Source: Helicobacter pylori
Lineage (GTDB): Bacteria > Campylobacterota > Campylobacteria > Campylobacterales > Helicobacteraceae
Assembly: GCF_016755635.1 (NCBI RefSeq)
Contig: NZ_CP051500.1
Span: 992,001-1,056,000 of the forward strand
DNA: 64,000 nucleotides
Direction: 5' to 3'
Under the pieces are notes generated by a model that saw only the letters and a list, made by a program, of their open reading frames with translations, ran no database searches and was not told where the DNA came from. Below, piece after piece: positions 28,228-39,098 of the stretch; positions within the stretch are counted from its first letter, which is position 1, and each line of letters starts with the position of its first letter. A program made the translations under genes and the position numbers.

Positions 28228-30304
28228 TTTCTAAGAAACTTTGATACACGCCCCATAAGAAATTTTTACGATTTTTTTGGATTTCTATGTCTTTATCCAT
28301 GACTAGCACGCTTTTAAAATATTCTTCTAAAGGCGCATGCAAACCAAAATAAGCCTCTATTTTGCTATCCAAACTCTCAAAAGCACTCATTTTGATCGCG
28401 TTGAACGCTTCAAAAAGGGCATGCTCTTCTGGTTCTTTGAAAAGACTCGTAGAAAACCCGCTTGATTCGTTAAGGTTTCTGTCTTTATTGATATTGGCTA
28501 AGCGTTTGAAAGCGCTAAAAAGCAACTCTTTTTTTTGAGCGTTTTTAGGATCGTCTAAAAAGCGTTTTAGTGCTTTGACTTTCTGGATGATTGTAACAAT
28601 GCCTCGCTCGTTGGTGTTTAACACGCTCCTTATAATAGAGGGATTACAATCTATTAAATTATGAAAGCGTTCTAGTAAAAACTTTTCTAAAATTTCTAAA
28701 TCAAAGCTCTGATAAACGCCCACTTTTTCAAAGAGATTTTTTAAATCCGCTTTCAAATCAAATTCTAACCCGTAATGCGCGATGATTTTCAATAATCCAA
28801 AACTCAAGCGCCTTAAAGCAAAAGGATCTTTAGATCCGCTAGGGATTTTACCCACGCTAAAAAGAGAAAACAGGCTGTCTAATTTCAAGCTCAAAGCCAC
28901 GATTGAACTAAAAACGCTAGAGGGCAAGGGGGCGTTTTCGCTTGCGGGCAAATACTGCTCTTTCACACTCAAAGCGACTAACTCGTTTTCGTTTTGTTTT
29001 AAAGCGTAGTAATAGCCCATGATCCCTTGAAGCTCGCTAAATTCATACACCACTTCACTGAGTAAATCCGCCTTAGCGATTTGAACGGCTCTTTTAACCA
29101 ACTCAAGGGCTTTTTCTAAAGGCATGTTTAAAGATGAAATATATTTTTGCGTCAAGTATTGGGCGATGATTGATTCGCGCTCCATTTTATCTTTTAAAGT
29201 CCCTAAACCTTGCACAAAAACCACGCTCTCTAAAGGGGCGTTATCTAAGGGCTTTTTGAGATCGTTTTCATAAAAGAAAACCGCATCGCTCAAACGGGCT
29301 TTTAAAACCTTTTGATTGCCTAAAATGATTTTTTGCTTGTCTTTATTGATAGCGTTACTCACCACAATAAAGCCGTTGTGCAATGTTGGGCTTTCTTCTT
29401 GGCTTTTTTGACAAAAGGTTGCAAAATAGCGTTGGTTTTCTTTCATGGAAGTGGTGATGATTTCACTGGGTAATTTTAAAAACGCCTTGTCAAACTCCCC
29501 TAAAAGCGCGCTGGGGTATTCCGTGATCGCTACAACCTCATCTAATAGATCCCTATCCATTTCTACGATGATGTGGTGCTTTTTTTCCAATTCTTTAATT
29601 TCTTGCAAGATTTTAGCTTCGCGTTTTTTAGGGTCTAAAATGACATGGTTTTTTTCTAAAACTTCAAAATACGCTTTAGGGCTATCCACTTCAATAAAAT
29701 CAAAACCCTCTTGTCGGTGCGCTTTTGTGGCTTGCTTGGTTTTAAAACCATACTCTTTGACTTCAATATCGTTAAAATTTTCCCCATTAAACAACACGCA
29801 AATATTATGAATGGGTCTGATAAAGCTTTTTTCCACATTGCCCCAACGCATAGACTTCCCGAAATTCAAACCCTCTAAAAACTCTAACACAATGGGCATG
29901 ATTAAATCTTTTGTAGGCTCTTTTTCATGGATTTTAGCATGATAAAGCACCTCTTTATTGTTTTTAAACGCTGTTTGGAAATGCTTGGGATCCTTTAGTC
30001 CTAATTTTTGATAAAACCCTAAACCTAACGCGTTCAAGCCTTGCGTTTTATCTTGATGATTGCATGCGATTTTAACGGGAGGCCCAAAAAATTCCTCTTT
30101 AGTTTCTTGGGTTAAAAGAGGAAAATCTTTGATGAACAAACACAAGCGCCTAGGGGTGTAAAAAACCTCTATAGTTCCCACTTCTAAAGCGCGTTTTTGA
30201 AAAAGAGCGTGGAGTTTTTTAGGCATTTCTTTATATTCATTCAATAACGCTTGTGCGGGCAATTCTTCAACTAAAATCTCTACTAACAATTCATCTGAAT
30301 GCAA
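28199..30304 (-). CDS. glyS: glycyl-tRNA synthetase beta subunit
   Basis: GlyS is the tRNA-recognition subunit of the alpha2beta2 glycyl-tRNA synthetase, partner of GlyQ at 14104-15000. The 701-residue size is normal. N-terminal [31 protein letters not shown], and [15 protein letters not shown] (the conserved C-terminal block) are characteristic. It starts with TTG at 30304 behind AGGGAG. Its 3' end overlaps cznC, so the efflux operon may be read through from glyS. Confidence 0.95.
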   Translation of the reverse strand: MHSDELLVEILVEELPAQALLNEYKEMPKKLHALFQKRALEVGTIEVFYTPRRLCLFIKDFPLLTQETKEEFFGPPVKIACNHQDKTQGLNALGLGFYQKLGLKDPKHFQTAFKNNKEVLYHAKIHEKEPTKDLIMPIVLEFLEGLNFGKSMRWGNVEKSFIRPIHNICVLFNGENFNDIEVKEYGFKTKQATKAHRQEGFDFIEVDSPKAYFEVLEKNHVILDPKKREAKILQEIKELEKKHHIIVEMDRDLLDEVVAITEYPSALLGEFDKAFLKLPSEIITTSMKENQRYFATFCQKSQEESPTLHNGFIVVSNAINKDKQKIILGNQKVLKARLSDAVFFYENDLKKPLDNAPLESVVFVQGLGTLKDKMERESIIAQYLTQKYISSLNMPLEKALELVKRAVQIAKADLLSEVVYEFSELQGIMGYYYALKQNENELVALSVKEQYLPASENAPLPSSVFSSIVALSLKLDSLFSLFSVGKIPSGSKDPFALRRLSFGLLKIIAHYGLEFDLKADLKNLFEKVGVYQSFDLEILEKFLLERFHNLIDCNPSIIRSVLNTNERGIVTIIQKVKALKRFLDDPKNAQKKELLFSAFKRLANINKDRNLNESSGFSTSLFKEPEEHALFEAFNAIKMSAFESLDSKIEAYFGLHAPLEEYFKSVLVMDKDIEIQKNRKNFLWGVYQSFLEIGDIKEIAI

Positions 30305-30416
30305 AATCTCAATTCTCCCTAAAAAACAAAATCACTTTTAAGACTAAATCATGTTAGAATTATACTTGAATTTATTTTTAGTTTAGTTTATTTTTTAAAT
30401 ACAAAAGGTAGGCGTT

Positions 30417-31490
30417 TTGAAACATTTGACCCCACTCACTCACACCCTTTTTAAAGCCTTATGGCTAGGTGCAGCCTTAAATGCATCTTTAAGCTTAGTT
30501 GCAGCAGAAAGCCCCACTAAAACAGAGCCTAAGCCCGCTAAAGGGGTTAAAAACAAGCCCAAATCGCCCGTTACTAAAGTCATGATGACCAATTGCGACA
30601 ATCTTAAAGATTTTAACGCTAAGCAAAAAGAAATTTTAAAAGCCGCCTATCAATTCGGCTCTAAAGAAAATTTAGGCTATGAAATGGCAGGCATTGCATG
30701 GAAAGAATCATGCGCAGGGGTTTATAAAATCAATTTTTCCGATCCGAGCGCGGGCGTGTATCATTCTTATATCCCTAGCGTTCTAAAAAGCTATGGGCAT
30801 AATGATAGCCCCTTTTTGCGTAATGTGATGGGGGAATTGCTCATTAAAGACGATGCGTTTGCTTCTGAAGTGGCTCTAAAAGAGTTGCTCTATTGGAAAA
30901 CACGCTACCATGACAATCTAAAAGACATGATTAAATCTTACAACAAGGGCAGTCGTTGGGAAAAAAACGAGAAGTCTAACGCTGATGCTGAAAAATATTA
31001 TGAAGAGATACAAGACAGGATCAGGCGTTTGAAAGAATCTAAAATCTTTGATTCGCAGTCCAGTAATGACCAAGAATTGCAAAAAAGCGCTAATAGCAAC
31101 CTGGATTTAGACCCTATCGGCAACGCCATGCCCCAAACTTTAGCCACCCAAAAATCTCAAATAGAAAAATCTCAAATAGAGGAAACCCAAGCAGAAAAAC
31201 CACAAGAAATGAAAGAGGCAACTAGCGAGCAAACAAAGAGTAAGCCAGAAAAAGCAAAAGATAAACCCATGTATTTCGCTCAAATCAACAGCACTGATTT
31301 CACACCCGCTAAAAAAAGCCCAAAAAAACCGGCTAAAGTGAGTCCAAAACGCTCCTCTAAAAATAACACTAAAAGCCACGCTAAAACCGCTTCCAAAAAT
31401 TCCAAAAATAAAGAAATGTGCAAAAATTGCTCTCCAGGGCAAAGGAATGCGATTTTAGCTAACCACATCACTCTCATGCAAGAGCTTTAA
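30417..31490 (+). CDS. secreted transglycosylase-like protein with Lys-rich tail
   Basis: A signal peptide (about residues 1-29, ending SLSLVAAES) is followed by a helical domain at about 55-205. There AGIAWKESCAG near residue 97 resembles the lytic transglycosylase SLT motif with its catalytic Glu, and IKSYNKGSRW near 177 resembles the AYNAG block; the GASGLMQ-like element is not clear. Residues 240-325 are low-complexity, Lys/Gln/Glu-rich, with small tandem units (KSQIE, KSQIE). The C-terminus has CKNC. Start is TTG behind AAAGGTAGG. A peptidoglycan role is inference; the gene is 12 bases from gpmI. Confidence 0.72.
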   Translation: MKHLTPLTHTLFKALWLGAALNASLSLVAAESPTKTEPKPAKGVKNKPKSPVTKVMMTNCDNLKDFNAKQKEILKAAYQFGSKENLGYEMAGIAWKESCAGVYKINFSDPSAGVYHSYIPSVLKSYGHNDSPFLRNVMGELLIKDDAFASEVALKELLYWKTRYHDNLKDMIKSYNKGSRWEKNEKSNADAEKYYEEIQDRIRRLKESKIFDSQSSNDQELQKSANSNLDLDPIGNAMPQTLATQKSQIEKSQIEETQAEKPQEMKEATSEQTKSKPEKAKDKPMYFAQINSTDFTPAKKSPKKPAKVSPKRSSKNNTKSHAKTASKNSKNKEMCKNCSPGQRNAILANHITLMQEL

Positions 31491-31502
31491 AAAGTCCTAA
31501 AA

Positions 31503-32978
31503 ATGGCGCAAAAAACTCTTTTGATTATCACTGATGGCATTGGGTATCGTAAAGATAGCGATCATAACGCATTCTTTCATGCTAAAAAACCCACTTATGA
31601 CTTGATGTTTAAAACCTTGCCTTATAGTCTGATTGATACGCATGGCTTGAGCGTGGGCTTACCTGAAGGGCAAATGGGAAATTCTGAAGTGGGGCATATG
31701 TGTATTGGGGCTGGTAGGGTGCTCTATCAGGATTTAGTCAAAATTTCTTTAAGCCTTCAAAACGATGGATTAAAAAACAACCCCGCTTTTTTAAACACGA
31801 TCCAAAAAAGCCCTGTGGTGCATCTTATGGGTTTGATGAGCGATGGAGGCGTGCATTCACACATTGAGCATTTTATCGCTCTGGCTTTAGAGTGTGAAAA
31901 ATCCCATAAAAAAGTCTGTCTGCATTTAATCACCGATGGGCGCGATGTCGCTCCTAAAAGCGCTTTAACTTATTTAAAACAAATGCAAAATATCTGCAAT
32001 GAAAACATTCAAATCGCTACCATAGGTGGCCGTTTTTATGCCATGGATAGGGATAATCGCTTTGAAAGGATTGAACTTGCATATCATAGCCTAATGGGGC
32101 TTAATCACACGCCTTTAAGCCCTAGCGAATATATCCAAAGCCAGTATAATAAAAATATCACCGATGAATTTATCATGCCCGCTTGTTTTAAAGATTATTG
32201 CGGCATGCAAGATGATGAAAGCTTTATTTTTATCAATTTCAGGAATGATAGGGCTAGAGAAATCGTGAGCGCTTTAGGCCAAAAGGAATTCAGTGGCTTT
32301 AAGCGCCAAGCTTTTAAAAAACTCCATATCGCTACCATGACGCCTTATGATAACACTTTCCCCTACCCTGTTTTATTCCCCAAAGAAAGCGTTCAAAACA
32401 CGCTCGCTGAAGTGGTCTCTCAACACAACCTGACCCAAAGCCATATCGCTGAGACTGAAAAATACGCGCATGTAACCTTTTTCATCAATGGCGGAGTGGA
32501 GACGCCTTTTAAAAATGAAAACCGAGTGCTTATCCAAAGCCCTAAAGTTACCACTTATGATTTAAAGCCTGAAATGAGCGCTAAAGAAGTAACCCTTGCG
32601 GTGTTAGAGCAAATGAAACTAGGCACGGATTTGATCATTGTGAATTTTGCTAATGGCGATATGGTGGGGCATACGGGGAATTTTGAAGCGAGTATCAAAG
32701 CGGTAGAAGCAGTGGATGCATGCTTAGGGGAAATCCTTTCACTGGCTAAAGAATTGGATTACGCCATGCTTTTAACCAGCGATCATGGGAATTGCGAGCG
32801 CATGAAAGATGAAAACCAAAACCCCTTAACCAACCACACCGCTGGGAGCGTGTATTGCTTTGTTTTAGGGAATGGAGTCAAATCCATAAAAAACGGAGCA
32901 TTAAACAATATCGCTAGCAGCGTGTTAAAGCTCATGGGCATCAAAGCCCCAGCAACGATGGACGAACCCCTATTTTAA
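31503..32978 (+). CDS. gpmI: 2,3-bisphosphoglycerate-independent phosphoglycerate mutase
   Basis: GpmI interconverts 3- and 2-phosphoglycerate using two Mn2+ ions. The 491-residue protein shows the N-terminal metal motif [15 protein letters not shown], the nucleophile Ser in [17 protein letters not shown] (near 62), RDVAPKSA, and C-terminal metal ligands [12 protein letters not shown] and SDHGNCE. It is followed after 14 bases by gatC on the same strand. Confidence 0.96.
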   Translation: MAQKTLLIITDGIGYRKDSDHNAFFHAKKPTYDLMFKTLPYSLIDTHGLSVGLPEGQMGNSEVGHMCIGAGRVLYQDLVKISLSLQNDGLKNNPAFLNTIQKSPVVHLMGLMSDGGVHSHIEHFIALALECEKSHKKVCLHLITDGRDVAPKSALTYLKQMQNICNENIQIATIGGRFYAMDRDNRFERIELAYHSLMGLNHTPLSPSEYIQSQYNKNITDEFIMPACFKDYCGMQDDESFIFINFRNDRAREIVSALGQKEFSGFKRQAFKKLHIATMTPYDNTFPYPVLFPKESVQNTLAEVVSQHNLTQSHIAETEKYAHVTFFINGGVETPFKNENRVLIQSPKVTTYDLKPEMSAKEVTLAVLEQMKLGTDLIIVNFANGDMVGHTGNFEASIKAVEAVDACLGEILSLAKELDYAMLLTSDHGNCERMKDENQNPLTNHTAGSVYCFVLGNGVKSIKNGALNNIASSVLKLMGIKAPATMDEPLF

Positions 32979-32992
32979 ACTAAAGGAAAAGA

Positions 32993-33274
32993 ATGCAAAT
33001 TGATGATAAACTATTGCAACGCTTAGAAAAATTGAGCATGCTAGAGATTAAAGACGAGCATAAAGAGAGTGTTAAAGGCCATTTAGCGGAGGTTTTAGGC
33101 TTTGTAGAAAACATCTTCGCTTTAGAAACTAATAATCTAAAAACAGATACGCATCTTAGCACCCCTTTAAGAGAAGACGAGCCTAAAAGCCAACCTAACA
33201 TTGCCAAAGAGATTTTAAGCCACAACAAACACAGCCAAGATCATTACTTCGTTGTGCCCAAAATTATTGAATAA
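32993..33274 (+). CDS. gatC: aspartyl/glutamyl-tRNA amidotransferase subunit C
   Basis: GatC is the small stabilising subunit of GatCAB, which amidates Glu-tRNA-Gln and Asp-tRNA-Asn; H. pylori needs it because it lacks some synthetases. The 93-residue protein has the usual layout: helices with [12 protein letters not shown] and a C-terminal extension with RED...[10 protein letters not shown] and FVVPKII. gatA and gatB are not in the window. A terminator hairpin follows 36 bases after the stop. Confidence 0.9.
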   Translation: MQIDDKLLQRLEKLSMLEIKDEHKESVKGHLAEVLGFVENIFALETNNLKTDTHLSTPLREDEPKSQPNIAKEILSHNKHSQDHYFVVPKIIE

Positions 33275-33309
33275 GTTTTATTGAATAGGTTTGATTGAAT
33301 AGGCTTAAT

Positions 33310-33332
33310 ATCAAGTGAAAAGCTTGATTTTT
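33310..33332 (+). terminator. intrinsic terminator after gatC
   Basis: Stem ATCAAG/CTTGAT with loop TGAAAAG followed by TTTT. It ends the gpmI-gatC transcript ahead of the convergent bioA gene. Just before it, TTGAATAGG-like units repeat three times at about 16-base steps (33267-33303). Confidence 0.6.
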
Positions 33333-33358
33333 AAAATCAAAGAGAAAAAGAGGCTATC

Positions 33359-33377
33359 GCTTGACTGAAATTCAAGC
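33359..33377. repeat. GCTTGA hairpin, copy 2
   Basis: Stem GCTTGA/TCAAGC with loop CTGAAAT, flanked by ATC upstream and TCTTT downstream exactly as at 22316-22333. Lies 17 bases beyond the bioA stop and could act as a second terminator for either strand. Confidence 0.5.
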
Positions 33378-33393
33378 TCTTTACTATTTGTTT

Positions 33394-34704
33394 TCAGCCT
33401 TTTTTTAACTCATCAAGAATTTCCACTAACCCCGCAACCGCCTTTGTGATTTCTTCATGCGTGATAATATAAGGGGGCATGAGGTAAATGGTGTTGTTTA
33501 AGGGACGCAACAACAAACCTTTAGTTAGAGCTTTTTTAAAAACCGCCAAACTCAAACGCTCTTTGGTTTGAAGAAAAACTTCAAAGGCAAAGACCATGCC
33601 CAAATGCCTTAGATTAGACACCACTTGCCACTCTATCAAGTCTTTTAACGCGTTTTGGAGCGTGCTAAAAATAAACCCGCTTAAAGCCTTGTTTTTTTCA
33701 ATAACATTTTCTTTTTCAAAAATATCTAGCGTGGCGTTCGCGCATGCACATGCCAGGGCGTTTCCTGTGTAGCTGTGCGAATGCAAAAACGCTTTATTTT
33801 CTTCATAGGGGGCGTAAAATTGGTTATAGATTTCATTATGCGTTAATAGCGCGCTTAAAGGCAAATACCCCCCACTAATCCCTTTAGACAAGCATAAAAA
33901 ATCAGGCTCAATTTCGCATTGTTCATAAGCAAACATGCTCCCTGTACGCCCAAACCCGGTAGCGATTTCATCAAAAATAATGTGGATGTTTTTTTGCTTG
34001 CATAATAAAACGGCTTGTTTTAAATATTTTGCACTATAAATATGCATATTCCCCGCGCATTGCAAAAGAGGTTCTGCAATGAAGGCACAAATTTCTTCAC
34101 TATGCTTGTCTAACAAACGCCTTAAAGCGTTCAAACTATTTTCTATCTCGCTATCGTTTTTAGGCACGGGTGTGATGAGATTCTTGAGCAATAAGGGGGT
34201 GTAAGTGTCTTTATAAAGTTTCACATCGCCCACGCTTAACGCTCCCAAAGTCTCGCCATGATAGGAATTAGAAAGCGATAAAAAAAGCTTTTTGCGGCGC
34301 GTTTGATTCTTTAAAAAATGGGCGTGATAGCTCATTTTCAAAGCGATTTCAATACAAGATGAGCCGTTATCCGCATAAAAGCATTTATTCATACCGGTGA
34401 GCTGGCAAAGCCTTTGAGAGAGCGTGATAATGGGCTTATGGCTAAAAGAAGCCAAAAGGACATGCTCTAGATTATCAATTTGATTTTTGAGCTGCTGGCT
34501 GATGTAGGCGTTATTATGCCCAAAAAGATTCACCCACCATGAGCTGATTAAATCCATGTAAGCGTTATCATTAAAATCATAGAGATAAATCCCTTGAGCC
34601 TTTTTAATGGGGATAATGGGGAAATTTTGATGCTCTTGCATTTGCGAGCAAGGGTGCCAAAGATACTCCAAATCCAAAGCGGCTAAATTTTCTTGAAAAT
34701 TCAT
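33394..34704 (-). CDS. bioA: adenosylmethionine-8-amino-7-oxononanoate aminotransferase
   Basis: BioA is a PLP-dependent class III aminotransferase that makes 7,8-diaminopelargonic acid, the antepenultimate step of biotin synthesis, using SAM as amino donor. The 436-residue length is normal. Signatures include [15 protein letters not shown] near the N-terminus, the metal-free PLP region [25 protein letters not shown] and the PLP Lys in [16 protein letters not shown]. It is alone on the minus strand, divergent from the ppiD-like gene. Confidence 0.94.
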   Translation of the reverse strand: MNFQENLAALDLEYLWHPCSQMQEHQNFPIIPIKKAQGIYLYDFNDNAYMDLISSWWVNLFGHNNAYISQQLKNQIDNLEHVLLASFSHKPIITLSQRLCQLTGMNKCFYADNGSSCIEIALKMSYHAHFLKNQTRRKKLFLSLSNSYHGETLGALSVGDVKLYKDTYTPLLLKNLITPVPKNDSEIENSLNALRRLLDKHSEEICAFIAEPLLQCAGNMHIYSAKYLKQAVLLCKQKNIHIIFDEIATGFGRTGSMFAYEQCEIEPDFLCLSKGISGGYLPLSALLTHNEIYNQFYAPYEENKAFLHSHSYTGNALACACANATLDIFEKENVIEKNKALSGFIFSTLQNALKDLIEWQVVSNLRHLGMVFAFEVFLQTKERLSLAVFKKALTKGLLLRPLNNTIYLMPPYIITHEEITKAVAGLVEILDELKKG

Positions 34705-34832
34705 GTTAAAAACTCTCTATAATAAGGATAATTTTAATAACCTTTGGTTAAAATAAGGTTATTTGATTTTACTATAAGGTTGTTTAAACCTGAATTTCAC
34801 ATTTTTGATTTTTTAAAGGGATTAGAGTTCTT

Positions 34833-36296
34833 ATGATTGAATGGATGCAAAATCATAGAAAGTATTTAGTGGTTACGATATGGATAAGCACGATCGCTTT
34901 TATTGCTGCTGGGATGATAGGTTGGGGGCAATACAGCTTTTCTTTAGATAGCGATAGCGCTGCCAAAGTGGGACAGATTAAGATTTCTCAAGAAGAATTA
35001 GCCCAAGAATACCGCCGCCTTAAAGACGCTTATGCTGAGTCTATCCCCAACTTTAAAGAACTCACTGAAGAGCAAATCAAAGCCATGCATTTAGAAAAAA
35101 GCGCTCTAGATTCGCTCATCAATCAAGCCCTATTGAGGAATCTCGCTTTAGATTTAGGGCTTGGCGCTACGAAGCAAGAAGTGGCGAAAGAAATCAGAAA
35201 AACGAGCGTTTTTCAAAAAGATGGCGTTTTTGATGAAGAATTGTATAAGAATATCTTAAAGCAAAGCCATTACCGCCCCAAGCATTTTGAAGAAAGCGTT
35301 GAAAGGCTTTTAATCCTTCAAAAAATCAGCGCTCTATTCCCCAAAACCACCACCCCTTTGGAGCAATCCAGCCTATCGCTTTGGGCAAAATTGCAAGACA
35401 AATTAGACATTCTTATCCTAAACCCTAGTGATGTTAAAATCTCTCTTAATGAAGAAGAGATGAAAAAATATTACGAGTCTCATAAAAAGGATTTTAAAAA
35501 GCCCACAAGCTTTAAAACACGCTCTTTATATTTTGACGCTAGTTTAGAAAAACCTGATTTGAAAGAGTTGGAGGAATACTACCATAAAAACAAGGTGTCT
35601 TATTTGGATAAAGAGGGGAAATTACAGGATTTTAAAAGCGTTCAAGAGCAAGTCAAGCATGATTTAAGCATGCAAAAAGCGAATGAAAAAGCCTTAAGGA
35701 GCTATATCGCTCTAAAAAAAGCGAACGCGCAAAACTACAACACGCAAGATTTTGAAGAAAACAACTCCCCCTATACTGCTGAAATCACGCAAAAACTCAC
35801 CGCTCTCAAGCCCCTTGAAATCCTAAAACCAGAGCCTTTTAAAGATGGTTTTATTGTGGTGCAGCTCATCTCTCAAATTAAAGACGAATTGCAAAATTTT
35901 AATGAAGCTAAAAGCGCTCTTAAAACCCGCTTGACTCAAGAAAAAACCCTTATGGCGTTGCAAGCTTTAGCCAAAGAAAAGCTTAAGGATTTTAAAGGCA
36001 AAAGCGTGGGCTATGTAAGCCCTAATTTTGGAGGCACTATCAGTGAACTTAACCAAGAAGAGAGCACCAAATTTATCAGCACCCTTTTTAACCGCCAAGA
36101 AAAAAAAGGGTTTATTACTATTGGTAATAAAGTGGTGCTTTATCAAATCACAGAACAAAATTTCAACCACTCCTTTAGTGCAGAAGAAAGCCAGTATATG
36201 CAGCGTTTAGTCAATAACACTAAAACGGATTTTTTTGATAAAGCGTTGATAGAAGAATTGAAAAAACGCTATAAGATAGTCAAATACATTCAATAA
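34833..36296 (+). CDS. PpiD/SurA-like membrane-anchored periplasmic chaperone
   Basis: A 487-residue protein with an N-terminal cytoplasmic tail and one membrane anchor (about 11-30, VVTIWISTIAFIAAGMIGWG), then a SurA/PpiD-type N-domain (VGQIKISQEELAQEYRRL and later helices). No canonical parvulin active-site block is obvious between the N-domain and the end, so it may be a chaperone without isomerase activity. Such proteins assist outer-membrane and secreted protein folding. It is the first gene of the unit leading into ftsA, 15 bases away. Confidence 0.8.
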   Translation: MIEWMQNHRKYLVVTIWISTIAFIAAGMIGWGQYSFSLDSDSAAKVGQIKISQEELAQEYRRLKDAYAESIPNFKELTEEQIKAMHLEKSALDSLINQALLRNLALDLGLGATKQEVAKEIRKTSVFQKDGVFDEELYKNILKQSHYRPKHFEESVERLLILQKISALFPKTTTPLEQSSLSLWAKLQDKLDILILNPSDVKISLNEEEMKKYYESHKKDFKKPTSFKTRSLYFDASLEKPDLKELEEYYHKNKVSYLDKEGKLQDFKSVQEQVKHDLSMQKANEKALRSYIALKKANAQNYNTQDFEENNSPYTAEITQKLTALKPLEILKPEPFKDGFIVVQLISQIKDELQNFNEAKSALKTRLTQEKTLMALQALAKEKLKDFKGKSVGYVSPNFGGTISELNQEESTKFISTLFNRQEKKGFITIGNKVVLYQITEQNFNHSFSAEESQYMQRLVNNTKTDFFDKALIEELKKRYKIVKYIQ

Positions 36297-36311
36297 ATGC
36301 AAGGGGAAATC

Positions 36312-37793
36312 ATGGAACATAAAGAAATCGTTATAGGGGTTGATATAGGCTCTAGAAAGATTTGTGCGATAGTGGCTGAATTTAAAGAAGGGATTTTGCG
36401 CATCATTGGCACCGCCCATCAAGACTCTAAAGAAATCAATTCAAAAGCCATTAAAAGAGGGCGTATCAATAGCCTTGCTCACGCTTCTAACGCCATTAAA
36501 GAAGTGATTAATAGCGCTAAAAAAATGGCGGGTTTGAACGCTGATGAAGACAGAAATAACCCCATTTCATCCTTTAGAGAATCGTATTACCCTAAAACTA
36601 AGGCGATTGTTTCTTTTTCTGGGGCTTATACTGAAAGCATTAGAGATATCACCGGTGTGGCTAGCACCAAAGATAATGTGGTAACCATTGATGAAATCAA
36701 TCGCGCTATCAATAACGCATGCGCTAAAGCAGGCTTGGATAACGATAAACATATTTTGCATGCCCTCCCCTATCGCTTCACTTTAGACAAACAAGAAGTG
36801 AATGACCCTTTAGGGATGAGCGGGACTCGCTTGGAAGTCTTTATCCACATTGTCTATACAGAAAAAAACAACATTGAAAATTTAGAAAAAATCATGATCC
36901 AATCTGGGGTGGAGATTGAAAACATCGTGATCAATTCTTATGCAGCCTCGATTGCCACCTTGTCTAATGACGAAAGGGAATTGGGCGTGGCTTGCGTGGA
37001 TATGGGCGGAGAGACATGCAACCTTACGATTTATAGCGGCAATTCCATACGCTATAACAAATACTTACCCGTAGGCTCTCACCATTTGACCACGGATTTA
37101 TCGCACATGCTCAACACCCCATTCCCTTACGCTGAAGAAGTTAAGATCAAATATGGGGATCTTTCTTTTGAAGGCGGAGAAGAAACGCCCTCTCAAAGCG
37201 TCCAAATCCCTACCACCGGCTCTGATGGCCATGAAAGCCATATTGTGCCGCTTAGTGAAATCCAAACTATCATGAGGGAAAGGGCTTTAGAAACCTTTAA
37301 AATCATCCACAGAAGTATTCAAGATAGCGGTTTAGAAGAGCATTTGGGCGGGGGCGTTGTGTTAACCGGTGGGATGGCTTTAATGAAAGGGATCAAAGAA
37401 TTAGCCAGAACCCATTTCACTAATTACCCGGTGCGTTTGGCGGCCCCTGTGGAAAAATACAATATCATGGGCATGTTTGAAGATTTGAAAGATCCTCGCT
37501 TTTCAGTCGTGGTCGGCTTGATTTTATACAAAGCAGGGGGGCATACCAATTATGAAAGAGACTCTAAAGGGGTTATCCGTTACCATGAAAGCGATGATTA
37601 CACAAGAACAGCCCATCAATCAAGCCCTACCCCCCATATCCATTCATCGCCCACAGAAAGGAATTTGAGCGATTTAAAAACCCCTAACGCTCCTTTAAAC
37701 ACCGCTAAAAACGATGACTTCTTGCCTATAAAACCCACCGAACAAAAAGGTTTTTTTAAAAGTTTCCTTGATAAGATTTCTAAAATCTTTTAA
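36312..37793 (+). CDS. ftsA: cell division protein FtsA
   Basis: FtsA is the actin-like ATPase that tethers FtsZ to the membrane and recruits the divisome. ATG 36312 is preferred: AGGGGAAATC precedes it and the product starts MEHKEIVIGVDIGSRKICAI, the phosphate-1 motif. CVDMGGETCNLTIYSG and VVLTGGMALMKGI are the phosphate-2 and adenosine motifs. The C-terminus FFKSFLDKISKIF is the amphipathic membrane-targeting helix, preceded by a low-complexity linker. About 493 residues, longer than E. coli FtsA. Confidence 0.95.
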   Translation: MEHKEIVIGVDIGSRKICAIVAEFKEGILRIIGTAHQDSKEINSKAIKRGRINSLAHASNAIKEVINSAKKMAGLNADEDRNNPISSFRESYYPKTKAIVSFSGAYTESIRDITGVASTKDNVVTIDEINRAINNACAKAGLDNDKHILHALPYRFTLDKQEVNDPLGMSGTRLEVFIHIVYTEKNNIENLEKIMIQSGVEIENIVINSYAASIATLSNDERELGVACVDMGGETCNLTIYSGNSIRYNKYLPVGSHHLTTDLSHMLNTPFPYAEEVKIKYGDLSFEGGEETPSQSVQIPTTGSDGHESHIVPLSEIQTIMRERALETFKIIHRSIQDSGLEEHLGGGVVLTGGMALMKGIKELARTHFTNYPVRLAAPVEKYNIMGMFEDLKDPRFSVVVGLILYKAGGHTNYERDSKGVIRYHESDDYTRTAHQSSPTPHIHSSPTERNLSDLKTPNAPLNTAKNDDFLPIKPTEQKGFFKSFLDKISKIF

Positions 37794-37856
37794 GATACAG
37801 CCATTTCTTTATGCGATAAAAACGCCTTGATAGTTATCAAAAGCCAGAAAACATGG

Positions 37857-37862
37857 TATAAT
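37857..37862 (+). promoter_or_regulatory. -10 box of an ftsZ promoter
   Basis: TATAAT in the 130-base gap between ftsA and ftsZ, about 62 bases before the ftsZ ATG. H. pylori sigma-80 promoters mainly need the -10 box, so an ftsZ-specific promoter inside the cluster is likely. Confidence 0.55.
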
Positions 37863-37923
37863 CCTTTAGCTATTTATCAAAGTTTAAGATTTGCAAAAAT
37901 CGTATCTCAAGGGGAATGTGGCT

Positions 37924-39081
37924 ATGGTTCATCAATCAGAGATGGAAAATTATAATATTGGTCAAGCGAGCATTGAAGAAGTAAGCGATCCAGCTTATAA
38001 AGGGGCTAAGATTGTCGTCATCGGTGTTGGAGGTGGGGGGTCTAACATGATTAAACACCTGGTTGAATACGGCGTGCATCAAGATGTTACCCCCATTGCA
38101 ACGAACACTGATGGCCAACATCTCAAAAACAATCCCGCTCCGGTTAAAATCCTTTTAGGCAAAGAGTCTACTGGAGGTTTAGGCGCTGGAGGGGTTCCTG
38201 ATATTGGTAGGAAAGCCGCTGAAGAAAGCGCTAATGAAATTAGAGAAGCGATTAAGGACGCCAAATTAGTCATTGTCTCTACAGGGCTTGGAGGAGGGAC
38301 TGGGACTGGAGCCACCCCTACTATCGTTAAAATCGCAAAAGAAGTGGGAGCGCTCACGATTGCTATCGTTACCAAGCCTTTCAAATACGAAGGGTCTCAA
38401 AAAAGCAAGAAAGCCGAAGAAGGGTTAAAGGAGTTGGAGCAATCTAGCGATTCTATTTTGGTTATCCCTAATGATAAAATTCTTTTGACCATGAAAAAAA
38501 ACGCCAGCACCAAAGAATGCTATAAAGAAGTTGATGATGTCTTGGTTAGGGCTGTGAGCGGTATTTCTACGATCATCACTAAACCTGGTGATATTAATGT
38601 TGATTTTTCCGATTTAAAAAGCGCTCTTGGTTTTAAAGGCTTTGCGTTAATGGGTATTGGTGAGGCCACTGGCGAAGAATCCGCTAAATTAGCGGTGGAA
38701 AATGCGATCCAATCGCCTCTTCTTGATGACGCTTCTATTGATGGGGCTAAGAGCATTATTGTCTTTTTTGAGCACCACCCTGATTATCCTATGTATGCTT
38801 ATTCTCAAGCTTGCATATCTATTCAAGAACGAGCCAATCAAGATGTTGATGTTAAGTTTGGCCAACACACGAGCGAGAGTATCCCCATTGATCATGTGCG
38901 CGTTACTATCATTGCAACCGGTGCTGAAAGAAACAGCGGTGGAGCGGGTTTGGAATCTATCGCTACGCCCTCTCAGCCTGTGGTGAAACAAACAAGAAAA
39001 GTGGGTAATAGCGATTTTTTAAGAATCCCTACTGAAGAAGAACTATCCACACCCACAGCCATAAGGATCCAGCAAGATTGA
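37924..39081 (+). CDS. ftsZ: cell division protein FtsZ
   Basis: FtsZ is the tubulin-like GTPase that forms the Z ring. ATG 37924 is chosen because AAGGGGA lies nine bases upstream; the TTG at 37891 would add 11 residues. The tubulin signature GLGGGTGTGATP and the T-loops (GVGGGGSNMI, TNTDGQHL) are intact. The C-terminal tail ends SDFLRIPTEEELS..., the segment that binds FtsA. About 385 residues. Confidence 0.97.
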   Translation: MVHQSEMENYNIGQASIEEVSDPAYKGAKIVVIGVGGGGSNMIKHLVEYGVHQDVTPIATNTDGQHLKNNPAPVKILLGKESTGGLGAGGVPDIGRKAAEESANEIREAIKDAKLVIVSTGLGGGTGTGATPTIVKIAKEVGALTIAIVTKPFKYEGSQKSKKAEEGLKELEQSSDSILVIPNDKILLTMKKNASTKECYKEVDDVLVRAVSGISTIITKPGDINVDFSDLKSALGFKGFALMGIGEATGEESAKLAVENAIQSPLLDDASIDGAKSIIVFFEHHPDYPMYAYSQACISIQERANQDVDVKFGQHTSESIPIDHVRVTIIATGAERNSGGAGLESIATPSQPVVKQTRKVGNSDFLRIPTEEELSTPTAIRIQQD

Positions 39082-39098
39082 TTGTAGATCTTGCTTTT
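39071..39098 (+). terminator. intrinsic terminator overlapping the end of ftsZ
   Basis: Stem AGCAAGAT/ATCTTGCT (8 pairs) with loop TGATTGTAG followed by TTT. The upstream arm is made of the last codons of ftsZ and the loop begins with its stop codon. A second hairpin, CCCTAT/ATAGGG, follows at 39102-39117. Confidence 0.75.

Noticed and set aside
37891-37923. Upstream TTG start for ftsZ
   Set aside because: The Shine-Dalgarno AAGGGGA lies between it and ATG 37924, which fits the known FtsZ N-terminus.
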